DNA from: an uncultured Collinsella sp.
GTDB lineage: Bacteria; Actinomycetota; Coriobacteriia; Coriobacteriales; Coriobacteriaceae
NCBI GenBank assembly: GCA_938023705.1
Contig: CALJDJ010000046.1
Location: 1 to 15,977 of the forward strand
Reading direction: 5' to 3'
Length of the DNA: 15,977 nt
Both the position numbers and the translations under genes were made by a program. A model generated the notes under the pieces. That model was given only the letters and a program-made list of their open reading frames with translations. It was not told where the DNA came from and did not search any database. The stretch's first letter is position 1. Every line of letters starts with the position of its first letter. Shown in pieces: positions 13,144-15,977 of the stretch.

Positions 13144-15321
13144 ATGAACCTCCGCTCATCTCTTGCCTGCACCTCGAGCGATATCGCTCGCTGGGGACTG
13201 CGCTCCGTCCTTAAGCGCCAGGGCGGCGTACTCCCCGGCCGCATCGCCATGAAGATCGACCCCGAGCTGCTAAGCGACCTCGCGGGCCTTGTCGACCGCA
13301 GTGTGGTGATCACCGGTACTAATGGCAAGACCACCACATCCAACCTCATCGCCGACGCCGTTGCCGCCAGCGGCGCCACCGTGGTATGCAACCGCGCCGG
13401 AAACAACATGGAGCCGGGCGTGGTGGGCGCGTTGCTCGAGGCGCGCGGCAACCTTAAGCGAACCGCCAGCAGCAAGCGCGTAGGCGTCTTTGAGTGCGAC
13501 GAGCTCTACACCGTACGCGTTCTGCCCAAGCTCAAGCCGACGTACTTTGTGCTGCTCAACCTGTTCCGTGACCAGCTAGACCGCTACGGCGAGATCGACC
13601 ACACCCAGGATGTCATCGCCCACGCGCTGGAGCTTTCGCCGGCAACGACGCTCATTTACAACGCAGACGACCCGCTGTGTGCCGCGATCGCCGCGCGCGT
13701 TCCCAACGCAAGCATCGCCTTTGGCATCGACGGCGCCACGGGCACCGAGTCCGACCGCATTAGCGACTCGCGTTTTTGCTCACAGTGCAACGCGCCGTTG
13801 GAGTACGACTATGTGCAGTACGGACAGCTCGGCGCATACCATTGCCCCTCGTGCGGCTGGGCCCGCCCTGGGCTTGTCCGTCGCGTGACGGGCGTGGAGC
13901 TCGGCTGCGACGGCTACGGCTTTGACCTGGTCTTTGGATCTGCGCCCGACGCTGCTGCCGTACACATCGCCACACGCTACAACGGCCTGTACATGGTCTA
14001 TAACGTTGCCGCCGCCTTCTTTGCGGCGCGCGAGCTGGGCGTGGACGCGGCACATCTGCAGCCCACGCTCGATGCCTACGTCCCCGCCGGCGGACGCATG
14101 GGCCGCTGGAACATTGCCAGCCGCACCGTCGAGGCAAACCTGGCCAAGAATCCCGTGGGCTTCGATCGTCAGATTCAGTCCATTAAAACGGCAGGCGGCA
14201 GGCTCTGTGCCTTCTTCCTCAACGACAACGACGCCGACGGCCACGATGTATCGTGGATCTACGACGTCGACTTTGAGCGCATCGCCGACACAACGGGGCT
14301 TGTCGCCTTTGCCGGAGGCACGCGTGCGCACGACATGCAGGTGCGCCTCAAGTACGCCGGCATCGATGCCACGATTATCTCGAATGTCGAGCAGGCGATT
14401 GGTGCCGTGGCAGACGAGGCCGCCGGCGACACTTTCTATGCCGTCGCCAACTACACGGCCTTTCCGCCGCTGGTCAAGGAACTCGACGGACTCAAAGGCA
14501 CCGATACGAACTCGGTAGCCTCCCACGCCGTAACGCGCGCCGATGGCAGCGCTGTCCCCACCGATATTGCGCCGGTCGAGCTTTCGCGCCCGCTGCGCAT
14601 CGTCTATCTGTACCCCGATGCCCTCAACCTCTATGCCGACGGCGGCAACGTCATTGCCCTCGAGCGCCGCTGCGCCTGGCGCGGCATCCCCGTTCGCGTG
14701 GACGAGGTCCGTATGGGCGAAACGCTCGATCTGCATGATGCCGATATCGTCATGATGGGCGGCGGCTCCGATCGCGACCAGCTGGCTGTGGCGCACGAGT
14801 TGCTCGCTCAAAAAGACAAGGTTGCGGCCTATGTTGAGGATGGCGGCGCACTGCTTGCCATCTGTGGCGGCTATCAGCTGCTCGGCCGTTCGTACTATAT
14901 GGGCGAGGACCGCATCGAGGGTCTGGGCGTCATTGCCGCCGAAACCGTACGCGGCTCCGACCGCCTGATCGGCAACGTCGCCGTTAAGACCGACCTGGCA
15001 CCCGAGCCCTTTGTAGGATTCGAGAACCATGGCGGCCGCACCCTGCTCGATACAGAGGCCACGCCGCTCGGAACATCCGTCGTCGCGGGCACCGGCAACA
15101 ACGGCGACGATGGTTTTGAGGGCCTCATCTACAAGGGCGTCATCGGCACGTATCTACACGGACCGGCACTGCCCAAGAACCCCGAGCTCGCCGACTGGCT
15201 CATCGCCCACGCCCTCGAGCGCCGTGGCGACGCACAGGCCGCCGCCCTGCTGCCGCTCAAACCCCTCGACGACACCTACGAGCACGCCGCCCACGACGCC
15301 GCCATGAAGCTCCTCCCCTAA
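13144..15321 (+). CDS. Lipid II isoglutaminyl synthase, MurT and GatD fused in one polypeptide
   Basis: The MurT/GatD enzyme amidates D-glutamate of lipid II to D-isoglutamine in the cytoplasm, using ATP and glutamine. It is normally two proteins from adjacent genes. Here one uninterrupted 725-residue frame carries both. Residues 1-450 are MurT: the Mur-ligase P-loop TGTNGKTTT at 57-65, FECDELYT at 117-124, a zinc ribbon with Cys212, 215, 234 and 237, NGLYMVYNVAAA at 280-291, and the DUF1727-type end with DVSWIYDVDFE at 368-378. Residues 451-483 are a linker. Residues 484-725 are GatD: YLYPDALNLYADGGN, MMGGGSDRDQ, the nucleophile Cys574 in AICGGYQLLG and His672 in GTYLHGP. The start at 13144 follows TTAGGAACGG. 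A 13-bp terminator stem begins at the stop codon. Confidence 0.95.
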   Translation: MNLRSSLACTSSDIARWGLRSVLKRQGGVLPGRIAMKIDPELLSDLAGLVDRSVVITGTNGKTTTSNLIADAVAASGATVVCNRAGNNMEPGVVGALLEARGNLKRTASSKRVGVFECDELYTVRVLPKLKPTYFVLLNLFRDQLDRYGEIDHTQDVIAHALELSPATTLIYNADDPLCAAIAARVPNASIAFGIDGATGTESDRISDSRFCSQCNAPLEYDYVQYGQLGAYHCPSCGWARPGLVRRVTGVELGCDGYGFDLVFGSAPDAAAVHIATRYNGLYMVYNVAAAFFAARELGVDAAHLQPTLDAYVPAGGRMGRWNIASRTVEANLAKNPVGFDRQIQSIKTAGGRLCAFFLNDNDADGHDVSWIYDVDFERIADTTGLVAFAGGTRAHDMQVRLKYAGIDATIISNVEQAIGAVADEAAGDTFYAVANYTAFPPLVKELDGLKGTDTNSVASHAVTRADGSAVPTDIAPVELSRPLRIVYLYPDALNLYADGGNVIALERRCAWRGIPVRVDEVRMGETLDLHDADIVMMGGGSDRDQLAVAHELLAQKDKVAAYVEDGGALLAICGGYQLLGRSYYMGEDRIEGLGVIAAETVRGSDRLIGNVAVKTDLAPEPFVGFENHGGRTLLDTEATPLGTSVVAGTGNNGDDGFEGLIYKGVIGTYLHGPALPKNPELADWLIAHALERRGDAQAAALLPLKPLDDTYEHAAHDAAMKLLP

Positions 15322-15357
15322 CCACCACAAAGGGGACAGGCACCTTTGTGGTGGTTT
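15321..15357 (+). terminator. Terminator after murT-gatD with 13-bp stem
   Basis: ACCACCACAAAGG (15321-15333) and CCTTTGTGGTGGT (15343-15355) form a perfect stem with a 9-nt loop. The first base of the stem is the last base of the stop codon. Only TT follows, so it is a weak-tailed intrinsic terminator. The loop region GGGGACAGGCACC matches a motif I remember as repeated between genes in many bacteria; this was not checked. Confidence 0.6.
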
Positions 15358-15372
15358 CGACCCGCCACGGTA

Positions 15373-15513
15373 GTTTGTCTCGATCTGTAACAGGTAGACC
15401 GTTAAAAGTCGTCGTACTGTTACAGATTGAGATGTTCGTCCCGACGTCCGTCGTTTGTCTCGATCTGTAACAGGTAGAGCCGATTTATCCGCTTAGATGT
15501 TACAGATTGAGAT
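15373..15513 (+). repeat. Tandem 80-bp unit made of four alternating 15-nt cores
   Basis: The core TCTCGATCTGTAACA occurs at 15378-15392 and 15458-15472. Its near reverse complement TGTTACAGATTGAGA occurs at 15418-15432 and 15498-15512. The starts are exactly 40 bp apart and the orientation alternates, so each pair can form a 15-bp hairpin with a 25-nt loop. The forward cores carry conserved flanks (GTTTG before, GGTAGA after), while the remaining 19-nt segments differ between units. The one imperfect pair is G-U in a plus-strand transcript but A-C in a minus-strand transcript, which hints at plus-strand RNA. Its function is unknown. Confidence 0.85.
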
Positions 15514-15594
15514 ATTTGAAAATCGGGATAGAAGCCCGCTCCTGTGTGGTGGTTTTCCAGTTTGCCAACGATATACGCGCCGGCAAAAAAGTCT

Positions 15595-15602
15595 GCTATA
15601 CT
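15595..15602 (+). promoter_or_regulatory. Extended -10 promoter of tRNA-Glu
   Basis: TGCTATACT (TG at 15594-15595, TATACT at 15597-15602) is an extended -10 element, ten bases before the mature tRNA 5' end. No good -35 lies at the usual distance, which is normal for extended -10 promoters. Confidence 0.6.
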
Positions 15603-15612
15603 CTTTCCCGCT

Positions 15613-15689
15613 GTCCCCATCGTCTAGCGGCCAAGGACGCCACCCTTTCAAGGTGGATATCGCGGGTTCGAATCCCGCTGGGGGCACCA
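15613..15689 (+). tRNA. tRNA-Glu (anticodon UUC)
   Basis: Carries glutamate to GAA and GAG codons. Acceptor arm GTCCCCA pairs with TGGGGGC (15679-15685), followed by A and an encoded CCA (15687-15689). The anticodon stem CCACC/GGTGG closes the loop CTTTCAA, giving anticodon TTC. The T-arm is GCGGG-TTCGAAT-CCCGC. The D-arm region is TCTAGCGGCCAAGGA, typical of tRNA-Glu. It has its own promoter and terminator. Confidence 0.97.
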
Positions 15690-15700
15690 TTTAAATCGAG

Positions 15701-15733
15701 AAGCCCGTTACCCTCCGCGGTGGCGGGCTTTTT
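15701..15733 (+). terminator. Intrinsic terminator after tRNA-Glu
   Basis: AAGCCCGTTACC (15701-15712) pairs with GGTGGCGGGCTT (15719-15730), 12 bp including two T-G pairs, with a 6-nt loop and a run of five T (15729-15733). Confidence 0.85.
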
Positions 15734-15744
15734 GCTACCCATAC

Positions 15745-15763
15745 GTCGGGATTCGAATCCGAC
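15745..15763. repeat. Short dyad with a T-loop-like centre
   Basis: GTCGG and CCGAC flank GATTCGAAT. The CGGG(A)TTCGAATCC stretch echoes the T-arm of the tRNA 75-80 nt upstream but cannot fold as a proper T-arm. It may be a decayed tRNA fragment or chance. Confidence 0.3.
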
Positions 15764-15805
15764 AGGTGCGGATTCCGGCATCTGCCGATGGACCGTGTGC
15801 AAAAA

Positions 15806-15949
15806 ATGGCAAATATGAGTACTGTTACCGATTTAGTAACAGCGAATTCGGCCTTTTTGATGGTGAATCAGATGTCAAATCAACAACCTGGTGCCCAGAT
15901 TGAGCCAAACCTCAGCTATATACCGGTAGCGCGCAGAGATGTGGTGTAA
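15806..15949 (+). CDS. Possible 47-residue small protein
   Basis: ATG at 15806 to TAA at 15947-15949. The product starts MANMSTVTDLVTANSAFLM and ends YIPVARRDVV. There is no Shine-Dalgarno sequence, and the start is crossed by the dyad at 15822-15842. I do not recognise a family. It could instead be non-coding intergenic sequence that happens to be open. Confidence 0.2.
   Translation: MANMSTVTDLVTANSAFLMVNQMSNQQPGAQIEPNLSYIPVARRDVV
15822..15842. repeat. CTGTTAC/GTAACAG dyad, similar to the upstream array cores
   Basis: CTGTTAC (15822-15828) and GTAACAG (15836-15842) flank seven bases. The left half GTACTGTTACCGATT matches the array's GTACTGTTACAGATT (15414-15428) at 14 of 15 positions, so it may be a derived or related element. 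Confidence 0.5.
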
Positions 15950-15971
15950 GAGGCGGGGAATGCCCCGCCTC
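15950..15971. terminator. GC-rich hairpin at the right edge
   Basis: GAGGCGGGG (15950-15958) and CCCCGCCTC (15963-15971) form a 9-bp stem with a 4-nt loop. What follows on the plus strand is cut off six bases later, so a T-run cannot be judged. It starts directly after the TAA of the small frame. Confidence 0.45.
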
Positions 15972-15977
15972 CGCCCT

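Noticed and set aside
13780..15030. 416-codon minus-strand frame opposite murT-gatD
   Set aside because: Antisense to a gene with all catalytic motifs intact.
15373..15513. CRISPR array
   Set aside because: The repeats alternate in orientation, the variable segments are only 19 nt between conserved parts, there are four units, and no cas genes are near.
15745..15763. Second tRNA or clean attachment site next to tRNA-Glu
   Set aside because: The T-loop-like stretch cannot form a five-pair T-stem and no acceptor or anticodon arm surrounds it; similarity to the tRNA 3' end is too short to call a duplicated attachment site.

Overview
The window is about 16 kb of high-GC bacterial DNA with short intergenic gaps, strong Shine-Dalgarno sequences and several intrinsic terminators. 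Gene content (guaA, ychF, two glycerol dehydrogenases, an iron alcohol dehydrogenase, MurT/GatD, a tRNA-Glu with encoded CCA) fits a fermentative actinobacterium. My best guess is the Coriobacteriia, for example a Collinsella-like gut organism; this is inferred from protein style and was not tested by search.

Layout: (1) 1-300 is a lower-GC scrap with two broken-looking small reading frames that end next to the 3' end of guaA, a known integration site for genomic islands. (2) guaA (minus) and an asparaginase gene (plus) diverge from a roughly 270-bp region that holds an imperfect operator-like dyad. (3) A small XRE regulator (minus) and an unrecognised 129-aa protein (plus) diverge from a perfect 24-bp palindrome, which looks like a self-contained regulatory pair. 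(4) On the minus strand follow a small DUF1648-type membrane protein, ychF just upstream of it in the same transcript, and a protein with four [4Fe-4S] motifs. (5) Next are three metal-dependent dehydrogenases on the minus strand, transcribed in the order adh, gldA, gldA paralog. Terminator-like hairpins sit in both gaps between them, and one ends only 16 nt before the gldA start. (6) After a roughly 500-bp intergenic region, a plus-strand group contains two overlapping, distantly paralogous TPR-type proteins and a single 725-aa polypeptide that joins MurT and GatD. (7) The right end has a 13-bp terminator stem, a strictly 40-bp-periodic array of four alternately oriented 15-nt cores, a tRNA-Glu(UUC) with its own promoter and terminator, and a dyad-rich tail.

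Functionally, the window combines purine synthesis (GuaA), asparagine breakdown, disposal of reducing equivalents and glycerol or dihydroxyacetone interconversion (Adh, GldA, GldA-like), and cell-wall amidation (MurT-GatD). The observations I would follow first are the MurT-GatD fusion, the TPR paralog pair in the same transcription unit, the 24-bp palindrome with its divergent gene pair, the 40-bp-periodic array, and the terminator-separated dehydrogenase genes.
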